Shown here piece by piece: positions 27,516-38,260 of a stretch of 64,000 nucleotides of DNA (position 1 is its first letter; each line of letters starts with the position of its first letter). Origin of the DNA: Streptomyces bauhiniae. Its GTDB lineage: Bacteria; Actinomycetota; Actinomycetes; Streptomycetales; Streptomycetaceae. Under the pieces are notes generated by a model. That model made no database searches and had not been told where the DNA came from. It saw nothing but the letters and a program-made list of their open reading frames with translations. The DNA is taken from the NCBI RefSeq assembly GCF_004784475.1, contig NZ_SRRT01000003.1:372001-436000 (forward strand), in the 5' to 3' direction. The position numbers and the translations under genes are program-made.

Positions 27516-28219
27516 ACCACCCGCCGGGGCCCCGCCCAGCGCCGGTCGTGCCGGTAGGCCCGCAGCAGGGACCGGGCGCGGGCACGCGGGCGGCGGCCGT
27601 AGAAGCGCCGCGCCCAGAACGACGCCGGCCGGGCCAGCCGGAGGGCGCCCGCCAGCGCCAGCAGCGGCACGATCGCCCCGAACACGGCGGTACGGGTCTT
27701 GCCCTTGCTCAACGCGACCAGCGAGACGAGGAAGTTGGCCGCGACGAACGCGATGACCTCGCCCCGGTCCTGCAACTCGTCCTGCGAGAGGTCGTTGACG
27801 CCGAACGGGGAGAACCCCGCGAGCAGCAGCCCGACCAGCGCGGCGGTGATGACCACGACCTCGACGCTCTTGCGGCCCTCCGCGCTCCAGTACACGTCGT
27901 CCAGATGCAGGATCAGCGCGAACTCGTCCAGCACCAGCCCGGCGCCGATCCCGAAGACCACGGCGGCGATCGCGCCGCCCGCCCCGTGCCGGTCGCTGGC
28001 GACGGCGCCGAAGCCGCCCACGATGGTGAGCACCACTCCGGGCACCACGTGATGGATGTGCAGCCCGCCCGCCTGGACGTTGCCGAACGGGCCCTTCCCG
28101 GCGCGGATCAGCCGGACGATGATCCGGGTCACGACGAAGGTGAGCACGAACGAGAAGAGGGCCAGCAGCAGCGGAAGCTTGCCCGGTTCCAGGATGTTCC
28201 GCTCCCACCAGTGCCCCAT
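27455..28219 (-). CDS. Integral membrane protein of unknown function
   Basis: A 254-aa polytopic membrane protein starting MGHWWERNILEPGKLPLLLALFSFVL, with five or six helices, the loop GGLHIHHVVPGVVLTIVGG and the charged LDEFALILHLDDVYW; the His/Asp residues in and between helices are conspicuous. The C-terminal tail is very Arg-rich (RRFYGRRPRARARSLLRAYRHDRR). Convergent with the rhomboid-like gene, and the last 61 bp of the two genes overlap on opposite strands. I do not recognise a family function. Confidence 0.78.
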   Translation of the reverse strand: MGHWWERNILEPGKLPLLLALFSFVLTFVVTRIIVRLIRAGKGPFGNVQAGGLHIHHVVPGVVLTIVGGFGAVASDRHGAGGAIAAVVFGIGAGLVLDEFALILHLDDVYWSAEGRKSVEVVVITAALVGLLLAGFSPFGVNDLSQDELQDRGEVIAFVAANFLVSLVALSKGKTRTAVFGAIVPLLALAGALRLARPASFWARRFYGRRPRARARSLLRAYRHDRRWAGPRRVVQDWIGGKPDPSPARLPRGG

Positions 28220-28280
28220 GTGCGCACTTTATCCCCGGCCCGCCGACCGGGCCCGGCGACGGCCCCGGTAGCCTGCGCCG

Positions 28281-29072
28281 ATGCCCAGGACCCCGCCGCT
28301 CGACGGACCCCGCTTCGCCTTTGGCACCCTCACCGTGATCCCGGTCCGCGTGCACCGCTGGGACCGGACGGCCGCGCGGGCGGGCATGCTGTGCGCCCCG
28401 CTGACGGGGCTGGCCGTCGGCCTCGCCTCCGCCGGGCTCGGGCTGTTGCTCCTGTTCCTCGGCATGGGCCCGCTGCTCGCGGCCGTCGCCTCCGTCGCCG
28501 TACCGGCCGCGCTCACCCGCGGGCTGCACCTGGACGGGCTCGCGGACACCGCCGACGGGCTGGGCAGCGGCAAGCCCGCCGAGGAGGCCCTCGCCATCAT
28601 GAAGCGGTCCGACATCGGGCCGTTCGGCGTGCTGACCCTGGTGCTGACGCTGCTGGCCCAGGTCGCCGCGCTCGCCGGGCTGTACGGCGACTCGTGGGCG
28701 CGGGGCGCGCTCGGGGCCGTCGTCTCCGGGGTCGCGGCCCGGCTGGCGCTCACGCTGGCCGCGCGCGCCGGGGTGCCGGCCGCCCGTCCCGAGGGGCTCG
28801 GGGCGGCGGTGGCCGGGGTGGTGCCGGTGGCGGGGGCGCTGGCGGTGGGGGCGGCGGTGACGCTGGCGGCCGGTGCGGGCGGGGCGCTGCTCGGGCCGTG
28901 GGAGGCGGTGCGCGCGGCGGCGGCCGTACCGCTCTGTCTGGTCCCGGCCGAACTGCTGCTGCGCCGCTGCGTCTCCCGCTTCGGCGGGGTCACCGGGGAC
29001 GTGTTCGGCGCCCTCGCGGAGACCTCGGCCACGGCCGCGCTGCTCGTGCTGTGCCTGGGCGGCACCGGCTGA
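28281..29072 (+). CDS. cobS: Adenosylcobinamide-GDP ribazoletransferase (cobalamin synthase)
   Basis: This 263-aa membrane enzyme joins AdoCbi-GDP (from CobU) and alpha-ribazole (from the CobT product) into adenosylcobalamin, or its phosphate, at the inner membrane. Family motifs are TRGLHLDGLADTADGLGSG and MKRSDIGPFGV, and RFGGVTGDVFGA near the C-terminus; about six hydrophobic helices. TAGCCT (28269-28274) lies 6 nt before the ATG, a leaderless arrangement. With cobU and cobT this completes the nucleotide-loop branch in the window. Confidence 0.93.
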   Translation: MPRTPPLDGPRFAFGTLTVIPVRVHRWDRTAARAGMLCAPLTGLAVGLASAGLGLLLLFLGMGPLLAAVASVAVPAALTRGLHLDGLADTADGLGSGKPAEEALAIMKRSDIGPFGVLTLVLTLLAQVAALAGLYGDSWARGALGAVVSGVAARLALTLAARAGVPAARPEGLGAAVAGVVPVAGALAVGAAVTLAAGAGGALLGPWEAVRAAAAVPLCLVPAELLLRRCVSRFGGVTGDVFGALAETSATAALLVLCLGGTG

Positions 29073-29310
29073 GCACGGCAACTGTGCCGTACCTGGGGCG
29101 AGTTGTCCCCCTCGCCTGACAGAGGTGCCCGAAGTGCGGGCGGCCGGGGTGGTCCTCGGCCATGAGCGATCGCACGTACGCGCGTAGTCTCGTGGCGGGT
29201 GTTCGCCGACAGGGAGTCGACCCACCCCTTGCGGCGGTCGCCCCTCGCGGACGACCGGCTTGCGCAAACGGCCCCAGCAAACTTCACATCGGAAGCGAGA
29301 TTTCACCACC

Positions 29311-30837
<1,527 letters not shown>

Positions 30838-30855
30838 CCCTCGCGGGACCCCCTG

Positions 30856-30886
30856 GGGGGCGCGGACCGGGCCGGTCCGCGCCCCC
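30856..30886 (+). terminator. Hairpin terminator after pepA
   Basis: Arms 30856-30868 and 30874-30886 pair perfectly over 13 bp (GGGGGCGCGGACC), loop GGGCC. It lies 18 bp after the pepA stop and before lpd. Confidence 0.75.
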
Positions 30887-31031
30887 GGCGTGAGGCGTCC
30901 GGAGCGGACGTGGGGCGTCTCACACCCCGGCCCGGCGTCCGTCGCACCCCCGACAGGTGCAAAGATGGAGCCCGGCAGGACAGGGCCCCCACCACAGGGC
31001 CGAAGCATTGAGCGGCCGGACACCAGCCGCC

Positions 31032-31053
31032 TGCCGGTCATCGGAGACCGGCA
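31032..31053. promoter_or_regulatory. Inverted repeat in the lpd leader
   Basis: TGCCGGTC, a 6-nt spacer, GACCGGCA is a perfect 8-bp inverted repeat about 30 bp before the lpd start and just upstream of its Shine-Dalgarno. It could be an operator or a 5'-UTR hairpin that affects translation. No regulator can be named. Confidence 0.35.
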
Positions 31054-31080
31054 CAGGCGCACATGCATGGAGGACGTGAC

Positions 31081-32469
31081 GTGGCGAACGACGCCAGCAC
31101 CGTTTTCGACCTAGTGATCCTCGGCGGTGGCAGCGGTGGTTACGCCGCGGCCCTGCGCGGAGCGCAGCTTGGCCTGGACGTCGCCCTGATCGAGAAGGAC
31201 AAGGTCGGCGGCACCTGCCTGCACAAGGGGTGCATCCCCACCAAGGCCCTGCTGCACGCGGGCGAGATCGCCGACCAGGCCCGCGAGAGCGAGCAGTTCG
31301 GCGTCAAGGCGACCTTCGAGGGCATCGACGTCCCCGCCGTCCAGAAGTACAAGGACGACGTGATCTCGGGCCTCTACAAGGGCCTGCAGGGCCTGATCGC
31401 CTCCCGCAAGGTGACGTACATCGAGGGTGAGGGCCGGCTGTCCTCCCCCACGTCGGTGGATGTCAACGGGCAGCGCGTCGAGGGCCGTCACGTCCTGCTC
31501 GCGACCGGCTCCGTGCCGAAGTCGCTGCCGGGCCTGGAGATCGACGGCGACCGCATCATCTCCTCCGACCACGCCCTCGTCCTGGACCGCGTGCCCAAGT
31601 CCGCGATCATCCTCGGCGGCGGTGTCATCGGCGTCGAGTTCGCGTCCGCGTGGAAGTCCTTCGGGGCCGACGTCACCGTCATCGAGGGCCTGAAGCACCT
31701 GGTCCCCGTCGAGGACGAGAACTCCTCCAAGCTGCTGGAGCGCGCCTTCCGCAAGCGCGGCATCAAGTTCAGCCTGGGCACCTTCTTCGAGAAGGCCGAG
31801 TACACCCAGGACGGGGTCAAGGTCACCCTCGCCGACGGCAAGGAGTTCGAGGCCGAGGTCCTCCTCGTCGCCGTCGGCCGCGGCCCGGTCTCCCAGAACC
31901 TCGGGTACGAGGAGCAGGGCGTCACCATCGACCGCGGCTACGTCCTGGTCGACGAGTACATGCGCACCAACGTGCCGACCATCTCGGCCGTCGGTGACCT
32001 CGTCCCGACCCTGCAGCTCGCCCACGTCGGCTTCGCCGAGGGCATCCTGGTCGCCGAGCGGCTGGCCGGTCTCAAGACCGTCCCGATCGACTACGACGGC
32101 GTGCCGCGTGTGACGTACTGCCACCCGGAGGTCGCCTCCGTCGGCATCACCGAGGCCAAGGCCAAGGAGATCTACGGCGCGGACAAGGTCGTCGCCCTGA
32201 AGTACAGCCTCGCGGGCAACGGCAAGAGCAAGATCCTCAAGACCGCGGGCGAGATCAAGCTCGTCCAGGTCAAGGACGGTGCCGTGGTCGGCGTCCACAT
32301 GGTGGGCGACCGCATGGGTGAGCAGGTCGGCGAGGCCCAGCTCATCTACAACTGGGAGGCGCTGCCCGCCGAGGTGGCCCAGCTCATCCACGCCCACCCG
32401 ACGCAGAACGAGGCGCTCGGCGAGGCGCACCTGGCGCTGGCCGGAAAGCCGCTGCACGCCCACGACTGA
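31081..32469 (+). CDS. lpd: Dihydrolipoyl dehydrogenase (E3)
   Basis: This 462-aa flavoprotein reoxidises dihydrolipoyl groups of the 2-oxoacid dehydrogenase complexes and reduces NAD+. It has an N-terminal FAD Rossmann motif VILGGGSGG, redox-active disulfide GGTCLHKGCIPTK (C46, C51), NAD-binding GGGVIGVEFAS, and the C-terminal His-Glu pair in HAHPTQNEALGE. GTG start with GGAGG 7 nt upstream. It is followed after 61 bp by sucB, so probably one transcript. Confidence 0.96.
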   Translation: MANDASTVFDLVILGGGSGGYAAALRGAQLGLDVALIEKDKVGGTCLHKGCIPTKALLHAGEIADQARESEQFGVKATFEGIDVPAVQKYKDDVISGLYKGLQGLIASRKVTYIEGEGRLSSPTSVDVNGQRVEGRHVLLATGSVPKSLPGLEIDGDRIISSDHALVLDRVPKSAIILGGGVIGVEFASAWKSFGADVTVIEGLKHLVPVEDENSSKLLERAFRKRGIKFSLGTFFEKAEYTQDGVKVTLADGKEFEAEVLLVAVGRGPVSQNLGYEEQGVTIDRGYVLVDEYMRTNVPTISAVGDLVPTLQLAHVGFAEGILVAERLAGLKTVPIDYDGVPRVTYCHPEVASVGITEAKAKEIYGADKVVALKYSLAGNGKSKILKTAGEIKLVQVKDGAVVGVHMVGDRMGEQVGEAQLIYNWEALPAEVAQLIHAHPTQNEALGEAHLALAGKPLHAHD

Positions 32470-32530
32470 GCCTTCGGCCCCCGGGCGCGACGACACAGAC
32501 TTCCGCAATTCCTAAGGAGCAACAGAAACC

Positions 32531-34381
32531 ATGGCGGTTTCCGTAACCCTTCCGGCGCTCGGTGAGAGCGTCACCGAGGGCACTGTCACCCGCTGGCTGA
32601 AGGCCGAGGGCGAGCGCGTCGAGGCCGACGAGCCGCTGCTCGAGGTCTCCACCGACAAGGTCGACACCGAGATCCCGGCCCCCGTCGCGGGTGTGCTGGC
32701 CTCCATCAAGGTCGCCGAGGACGAGACCGTCGAGGTCGGCGCCGAGCTGGCCCTGATCGACGACGGCTCCGGCGCCCCCGCCGAGGCCGCGGCCCCGGCC
32801 GCCGAGGCCCCCGCCGCCGAGGCTCCGGCCCCGGCCGCCCAGGAGGCCCCGCAGTCCGCCCCGTCCACCGAGCAGGAGGCGCCCGCCCCGGCGCCGACCG
32901 CCGAGGCGGCCTCCGGCGGCGGTTCCGCCGAGGGCACCGACGTGGTCCTGCCCGCGCTGGGCGAGTCGGTCACCGAGGGCACCGTCACCCGCTGGCTGAA
33001 GTCGGTCGGCGACTCCGTCGAGGCCGACGAGCCGCTGCTCGAGGTCTCCACGGACAAGGTCGACACCGAGATCCCGGCGCCCGTCTCGGGCACCCTGCTG
33101 GAGATCGTGGTCGGCGAGGACGAGACCGCCGAGGTCGGCGCCAAGCTCGCCGTCATCGGTGCCGCGGGTGCCGCCCCGGCCGCCGCTCCCGAGGCCCCGA
33201 AGGCGCCCGCCGCCGAGGCCCCGGCCGCTCCGGCCCCGGCTGCCCCGGCTTCGGCCGCCCCCGCCGCCCCGGCCCCGCAGGCTCCCGCCCCGCAGGCCCC
33301 GTCGGCTCCGGCGCCGCAGCAGCAGACCACGCCGGCTCCCGACCCGGTCCCGTCCGCCCCGGCCCCGGCTCCCGCGCCCGCCCAGGCTCCGGCTCCGGCC
33401 GCCCCGGCCACCGCGCCGAGCGCGCCGACCGCCACCCAGGCGACCGACGAGGGCGCCTACGTGACCCCGCTGGTGCGCAAGCTCGCCGCCGAGAACGGCG
33501 TCGACCTGGCGTCGGTCAAGGGCACCGGTGTCGGTGGCCGCATCCGCAAGCAGGACGTCATCGCCGCCGCCGAGGCCGCGAAGGCCGCCGCCGCCCCGGC
33601 TCCGGCCGCGGCCCAGGCTCCGGCCGCCGCGAAGAAGGCCCCGGCGCTGGAGGTCTCCCCGCTGCGTGGCCAGACCGTCAAGATGACCCGCATCCGCAAG
33701 GTCATCGGCGACAACATGGTCAAGGCGCTGACCGAGCAGGCCCAGCTCTCCTCGGTCGTCGAGGTCGACGTCACCCGTCTGATGAAGCTGCGCGGCAAGG
33801 CGAAGGACTCCTTCGCCGCCCGTGAGGGCGTCAAGCTCTCCCCGATGCCGTTCTTCGTCAAGGCCGCCGCGCAGGCGCTGAAGGCCCACCCGGTCATCAA
33901 CGCCCGCATCAACGAGGCCGAGGGCACCATCACCTACTTCGACACCGAGAACGTCGGTATCGCGGTGGACTCCGAGAAGGGCCTGATGACCCCGGTCATC
34001 AAGCACGCCGGTGACCTCAACCTCGCGGGCATCGCCAAGGCGACCGCGGAGCTGGCCGGCAAGGTCCGCGCCAACAAGATCACCCCGGACGAGCTGTCCG
34101 GCGCGACCTTCACCATCTCCAACACCGGTTCGCGCGGCGCCCTGTTCGACACGATCATCGTGCCGCCGAACCAGGTCGCCATCCTCGGCATCGGCGCCAC
34201 GGTGAAGCGCCCGGCCGTCCTGGAGACGGAGGAGGGCACGGTCATCGCCGTCCGCGACATGACCTACCTCACCCTCTCCTACGACCACCGCCTGGTCGAC
34301 GGCGCCGACGCGGCCCGCTACCTGACCACGGTCAAGCAGATCCTGGAAGCAGGCGAGTTCGAGGTAGAACTCGGCCTGTAA
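32531..34381 (+). CDS. sucB: 2-oxoacid dehydrogenase E2, dihydrolipoamide acyltransferase (two lipoyl domains)
   Basis: A 616-aa E2 component with two lipoyl domains (lipoyl-lysines in DKVDTE: K43 and K176), long Ala/Pro-rich flexible linkers, a peripheral-subunit-binding domain ([20 protein letters not shown], about 311-345), and a catalytic domain with [15 protein letters not shown] (H586, D590). In actinobacteria this E2 serves the 2-oxoglutarate and often also the pyruvate complex; aceE lies just downstream. AAGGAG stands before the ATG. Its lysines should be modified by LipB/LipA encoded at 45.8-47.6 kb. Confidence 0.93.
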   Translation: MAVSVTLPALGESVTEGTVTRWLKAEGERVEADEPLLEVSTDKVDTEIPAPVAGVLASIKVAEDETVEVGAELALIDDGSGAPAEAAAPAAEAPAAEAPAPAAQEAPQSAPSTEQEAPAPAPTAEAASGGGSAEGTDVVLPALGESVTEGTVTRWLKSVGDSVEADEPLLEVSTDKVDTEIPAPVSGTLLEIVVGEDETAEVGAKLAVIGAAGAAPAAAPEAPKAPAAEAPAAPAPAAPASAAPAAPAPQAPAPQAPSAPAPQQQTTPAPDPVPSAPAPAPAPAQAPAPAAPATAPSAPTATQATDEGAYVTPLVRKLAAENGVDLASVKGTGVGGRIRKQDVIAAAEAAKAAAAPAPAAAQAPAAAKKAPALEVSPLRGQTVKMTRIRKVIGDNMVKALTEQAQLSSVVEVDVTRLMKLRGKAKDSFAAREGVKLSPMPFFVKAAAQALKAHPVINARINEAEGTITYFDTENVGIAVDSEKGLMTPVIKHAGDLNLAGIAKATAELAGKVRANKITPDELSGATFTISNTGSRGALFDTIIVPPNQVAILGIGATVKRPAVLETEEGTVIAVRDMTYLTLSYDHRLVDGADAARYLTTVKQILEAGEFEVELGL

Positions 34382-34395
34382 CCCCGGCCTGTGAG

Positions 34396-34427
34396 GAAGC
34401 CCCCTTGTCCAAGGACAAGGGGGCTTC
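34396..34427 (+). terminator. Hairpin terminator after sucB
   Basis: GAAGCCCCCTTGTCC and GGACAAGGGGGCTTC (34396-34410, 34413-34427) are a perfect inverted repeat. The inner bases probably stay open to form the loop. It starts 15 bp after the sucB stop. Confidence 0.85.
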
Positions 34428-34458
34428 GCCATTCCAGCGCAGGGCAACTGCCACTCCC

Positions 34459-34487
34459 CAGGGGCGCGGGGAACTGCGCGACCAGCC
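34459..34487. repeat. 29-bp intergenic repeat, copy 2
   Basis: Identical to 5213-5241 over 29 bp. It lies between the sucB terminator and the GntR gene. See copy 1. Confidence 0.7.
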
Positions 34488-34569
34488 ACGACGAACCCGC
34501 ACCCGCACACACAGCACGCGCATGACACCCGTAAGGTCATAGTGCCCGCCCCTCTCGAAGGAGCCCAGA

Positions 34570-35193
34570 ATGACCGCGCCCGTAATCCACTCGCTGCGCG
34601 AACAGATCCGCGAGCACATCGTGGAGGGCATCGTCAGCGGCCGCTGGCAACCGGGCGAGCGCATCGTGGAACGAAGGATCGCCACCGAACTGGAGGTCAG
34701 CCAGACCCCCGTACGCGAGGCCCTCCGCGAACTGGAATCCCTCCGCCTCATCGAATCCGCCCCCAACAAGGGCGTACGCGTACGCAACCTGACCGCGGCC
34801 GACCTGGAGGAGAGCTACCCCGTACGGGCCGGCCTGGAAGCCATCGCGGCGGAACTCGCGGCCGAGACCCTCGCGGAGAGCTGCGAGGCCCTGGAACCCC
34901 ACGTGGCGGCCCTGTACGAGGCCGACCGGGCCGGCGACGGCACCGCCCAGGTCCGCCACACCGTCGGCTTCCACCGCGAACTCGTCCGCGCCGCGGGCAA
35001 CTCCGTGCTGCTGCACACCTGGGAGGGCCTCGGCATCGAGGTCTTCACCGCCCTGTCGATCCGCTGGCTCGGCACCGTCCAGCAGTCCTACGCCGAGGAG
35101 CACGAGGAGCTGGTGCAGGCGTTCCAGCGCCGCGACCCCCGCATCCCCGAGCTGGTGAAGGCACACGTGCTGGGCTGCGCGCCCCGCCCCTGA
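34570..35193 (+). CDS. GntR-family transcriptional regulator (FadR/PdhR subgroup)
   Basis: A 207-aa regulator with an N-terminal winged helix (LREQIREHIVEGIVSGRWQPGERIVERRIATELEVSQTPVREALRELESLRLI) and a C-terminal FCD all-helical effector domain (metal/acid-binding residues such as E in VRAGLEAIAAE and H in FHRELV). GAAGGAG precedes the ATG. Placed between sucB and aceE on the same strand, so it may sense pyruvate or another acid and control the dehydrogenase genes; the palindrome at 35305-35321 is a candidate site. Direct evidence of the target is lacking. Confidence 0.9.
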   Translation: MTAPVIHSLREQIREHIVEGIVSGRWQPGERIVERRIATELEVSQTPVREALRELESLRLIESAPNKGVRVRNLTAADLEESYPVRAGLEAIAAELAAETLAESCEALEPHVAALYEADRAGDGTAQVRHTVGFHRELVRAAGNSVLLHTWEGLGIEVFTALSIRWLGTVQQSYAEEHEELVQAFQRRDPRIPELVKAHVLGCAPRP

Positions 35194-35304
35194 CCCGGCT
35201 GAGCCACCCCCCGCTCACCTGGGAAAACAAGGCACCGCGTGCCTGTACGAAAGACACCGGGTGCCTACTTTCGCCTCAAGACCGGGTTTTCGTCCCCAAA
35301 CCTT

Positions 35305-35321
35305 TGATCGATCATCGATCA
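35305..35321. promoter_or_regulatory. Perfect 8-1-8 palindrome upstream of aceE
   Basis: TGATCGATCATCGATCA reads the same on both strands apart from the central base. It lies 120 bp before the aceE start, after an AT-containing stretch (GGGTTTTCGTCC). Its symmetry and location suggest an operator, possibly for the GntR regulator encoded just upstream, although it is not the classical TGGTnnnACCA of that family. Confidence 0.45.
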
Positions 35322-35440
35322 GGGAGTTATTGTCACCGACGGACTTCTACCGAGTTCTCGCCCTGTCCTGCCAAAGACCAAGGGCAACCCCGAACCCTCA
35401 CCCATGAGGGCTTCCCCCTTCGACTGAGGAAGGCGGCGAG

Positions 35441-38152
35441 ATGACCGACCCCAACGCCATCCAGCCGAGCGCGCTCGACCAGCTCCCGGACCGCGACCCG
35501 GAGGAGACCGCCGAGTGGCGCGCCTCCCTGGACGCCGTGGCCAGGGAAGCGGGCCCGCACCGCGCCGCGTACCTGATGCGGCGCACGCTGGAGCGTGCCG
35601 AGGCGGGCGGCGTCGCGCTGCCGAAGCTCCTGGAGACGGACTACGTCAACTCCATCCCCACCGCCGCCGAGCCGGGCGTACCCGGTGACGAGGCGATGGA
35701 GACCCGGATCACCGCGTGGAACCGCTGGAACGCGGCGGCGATGGTCACCCGCGGCAGCAAGCACGGCGTGGGCGGCCACATCGCCACCTTCGCCTCGGCC
35801 GCGTGGCTGTACGAGACCGGCTTCAACCACTTCTTCAAGGGCAAGGAGTCCCCGGACGCCGACGGCTCCGGTGACCAGCTCTACATCCAGGGCCACGCCT
35901 CCCCCGGCATCTACGCCCGCGCCTTCCTCGACGGACGGCTGAACGAGGCGCACCTGGACAACTTCCGCCAGGAGGCGGGCGGCAACGGCCTGCCGTCGTA
36001 CCCGCACCCGCGCCGGCTGCCCTGGCTGTGGGAGTTCCCGACGGTGTCGATGGGCCTCGGCCCGCTCTCCGCGATCTACCAGGCGCGGTTCAACCGCTAC
36101 CTGACCAACCGCGGCATCAAGGACGTCTCCGCGTCCCACGTGTGGGCGTTCCTCGGTGACGGCGAGATGGACGAGCCGGAGTCGACGGCGGCCCTCGCGC
36201 TCGCCGCGCGTGAGGAGCTGGACAACCTCACGTTCGTCATCAACTGCAACCTGCAGCGCCTGGACGGCCCGGTCCGCGCCAACTTCAAGATCGTGCAGGA
36301 GCTGGAGGCCCAGTTCCGGGGCGCCGGCTGGAACGTGATCAAGACGCTGTGGGGCACCGCCTGGGACGAGCTGTTCCAGCTCGACACCACGGGCGCGCTG
36401 GTCCGCCGCCTTCGCCAGGTGCCGGACGCCCAGATCCAGACGTACCAGACGCGTGACGCGGCCTACATCCGCCAGGACTTCTTCGGCGCCGACCCGGCGC
36501 TGGTGGAGATGGCGAAGCTGCTGAGCGACGACAAGATCCTCGAGTGCTTCCACCTGTCGCGCGGCGGTCACGAGGCCCGCAAGGTCTTCGCCGCGTACAA
36601 GGCGGCCGTGGAGCACAAGGGCGCGCCGACGGTGATCCTGGCCCAGACGGTCAAGGGCCACACCCTCGGTCCGGGCTTCGCCTCCAAGAACGCCAACCAC
36701 CAGATGAAGAAGCTCTCGGTGGACGAGTTCAAGGCGATGCGGGACCTGCTGGAGCTGCCGATCTCCGACAGCGCCTTCGCCGACGGCCAGGTGCCCTACG
36801 GCCACCCGGGCGCCGACTCCCCCGAGGTCCGCTACCTCCAGGAGCGCCGCGCGGCCCTCGGCGGTCCGGCCCCGGCCCGCCGGACGCACCCGGTCGCGCC
36901 GCTGCCCGCCCCGGCGGAGAAGGCGTTCACCTCCTTCGACAAGGGCTCCGGCACGCAGAACGTCGCCACCACCATGGCGTTCGTCCGCCTGGTCAAGGAC
37001 CTGGTCCGCGACAAGGAGACCGGCAAGCGCTGGGTGCCGATCGTCCCCGACGAGGCGCGCACCTTCGGCATGGAGTCGCTGTTCCCGTCGCTCGGCATCT
37101 ACTCGCCCAAGGGCCAGACGTACGAGCCGGTCGACCGCGACCAGCTCATGTACTACAAGGAGGCCAAGAACGGCCAGATCCTCAACGAGGGGATCACCGA
37201 GGCCGGTTCGATGGCCGACTTCATCGCCGCGTCCACCGCGTACGCCACGCACGGCGAGACGATGATCCCGTTCTACATCTTCTACTCGATGTTCGGCTGG
37301 CAGCGCACGGCCGACCAGATGTGGCAGCTCGGCGACCAGCTCGGCCGCGGCTTCCTCGTCGGCGCGACGGCCGGCCGTACGACCCTGACGGGCGAGGGCC
37401 TCCAGCACGCCGACGGTCACTCCCCGGTGATCGCCGCGACCAACCCGGCCGCGCTGACGTACGACCCGGCGTTCGCCTACGAGGTCGCCGCGATCGTCAA
37501 GGAGGGTCTGCGCCGGATGTACGGCGAGGCCGCGCCGGGCGAGGACCAGGACGTCTTCTACTACCTGACCGTCTACAACGAGCCGATGCCGCAGCCCGCC
37601 AAGCCCGCGGTGCCCGGCATCGACGAGGGCATCGTCAAGGGCCTGTACCGGTTCAACACGGCCGAGTCCGCGGGCGTGACCGTCCCGGCGAACGCGCCGC
37701 GCATCCAGCTCCTGGGCTCGGGTACGGCGATCCACTGGGCGCTGGACGCGCAGCGGATGCTGGCCGAGGAGTGGGGGGTGGCCGCCGACGTGTGGTCCGC
37801 GACCTCCTGGTCCGAGCTGCGCCGTGACGCGATGGACGCCGACGCGGCCCTGCTGCGCGGCGAGGAGCGGGTGCCGTTCGTGCGGCGGGCGCTGCAGGGT
37901 GCCGAGGGTCCGGTCCTCGCGGTCTCCGACTACATGCGCCAGGTCCCGGACCAGATCGCGCAGTGGGTCGACCAGGACTGGTCCTCGCTGGGCGCGGACG
38001 GCTTCGGTCTCTCCGACACCCGCGCGGCGGCCCGCCGGCACTTCGGTGTCGACGCCGAGTCGATCGTGGTCGCGTCCCTGGCCCAGCTCGCCAAGCGCGG
38101 CGCGGTCAAGGCGACGGCGGTGAAGGAAGCCCGCGAGAAGTACGGGCTGTGA
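35441..38152 (+). CDS. aceE: Pyruvate dehydrogenase E1, homodimeric type
   Basis: A 903-aa thiamine-diphosphate enzyme that decarboxylates pyruvate and passes acetyl to the E2 lipoyl arm. It has the homodimeric E1 layout: N-terminal GSKHGVGGHIATFASAAWL, ThDP/Mg motif in LGDGEMDEPESTAAL (running to INCNLQRLDGP), and a middle and C-terminal transketolase-like domain with ITEAGSMADFIAAST and GQTYEPVDRDQ. GCGGCGAG precedes the ATG. Terminator follows. Expression is probably controlled by sites in the 247-bp gap 35194-35440. Confidence 0.96.
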   Translation: MTDPNAIQPSALDQLPDRDPEETAEWRASLDAVAREAGPHRAAYLMRRTLERAEAGGVALPKLLETDYVNSIPTAAEPGVPGDEAMETRITAWNRWNAAAMVTRGSKHGVGGHIATFASAAWLYETGFNHFFKGKESPDADGSGDQLYIQGHASPGIYARAFLDGRLNEAHLDNFRQEAGGNGLPSYPHPRRLPWLWEFPTVSMGLGPLSAIYQARFNRYLTNRGIKDVSASHVWAFLGDGEMDEPESTAALALAAREELDNLTFVINCNLQRLDGPVRANFKIVQELEAQFRGAGWNVIKTLWGTAWDELFQLDTTGALVRRLRQVPDAQIQTYQTRDAAYIRQDFFGADPALVEMAKLLSDDKILECFHLSRGGHEARKVFAAYKAAVEHKGAPTVILAQTVKGHTLGPGFASKNANHQMKKLSVDEFKAMRDLLELPISDSAFADGQVPYGHPGADSPEVRYLQERRAALGGPAPARRTHPVAPLPAPAEKAFTSFDKGSGTQNVATTMAFVRLVKDLVRDKETGKRWVPIVPDEARTFGMESLFPSLGIYSPKGQTYEPVDRDQLMYYKEAKNGQILNEGITEAGSMADFIAASTAYATHGETMIPFYIFYSMFGWQRTADQMWQLGDQLGRGFLVGATAGRTTLTGEGLQHADGHSPVIAATNPAALTYDPAFAYEVAAIVKEGLRRMYGEAAPGEDQDVFYYLTVYNEPMPQPAKPAVPGIDEGIVKGLYRFNTAESAGVTVPANAPRIQLLGSGTAIHWALDAQRMLAEEWGVAADVWSATSWSELRRDAMDADAALLRGEERVPFVRRALQGAEGPVLAVSDYMRQVPDQIAQWVDQDWSSLGADGFGLSDTRAAARRHFGVDAESIVVASLAQLAKRGAVKATAVKEAREKYGL

Positions 38153-38168
38153 CCTCCTGAGGTCCGCT

Positions 38169-38199
38169 GAAGGGGTACGGCGTGCTGCCGTACCCCTTC
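38169..38199 (+). terminator. Hairpin terminator after aceE
   Basis: Perfect 13-bp stem GAAGGGGTACGGC (38169-38181) with 38187-38199, loop GTGCT, followed by TTGCTTTT, a real U-rich tail. A strong intrinsic terminator. Confidence 0.9.
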
Positions 38200-38260
38200 T
38201 TGCTTTTGGCGTGCCGTTCCGCGTGCGGGGCGGGGGTGGAGGCCCGATGCTGGTGGCGTG

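Noticed and set aside
29071..29110. Terminator after cobS
   Set aside because: Only a 6-bp stem (ACGGCA/TGCCGT) with small loop; too weak to call.
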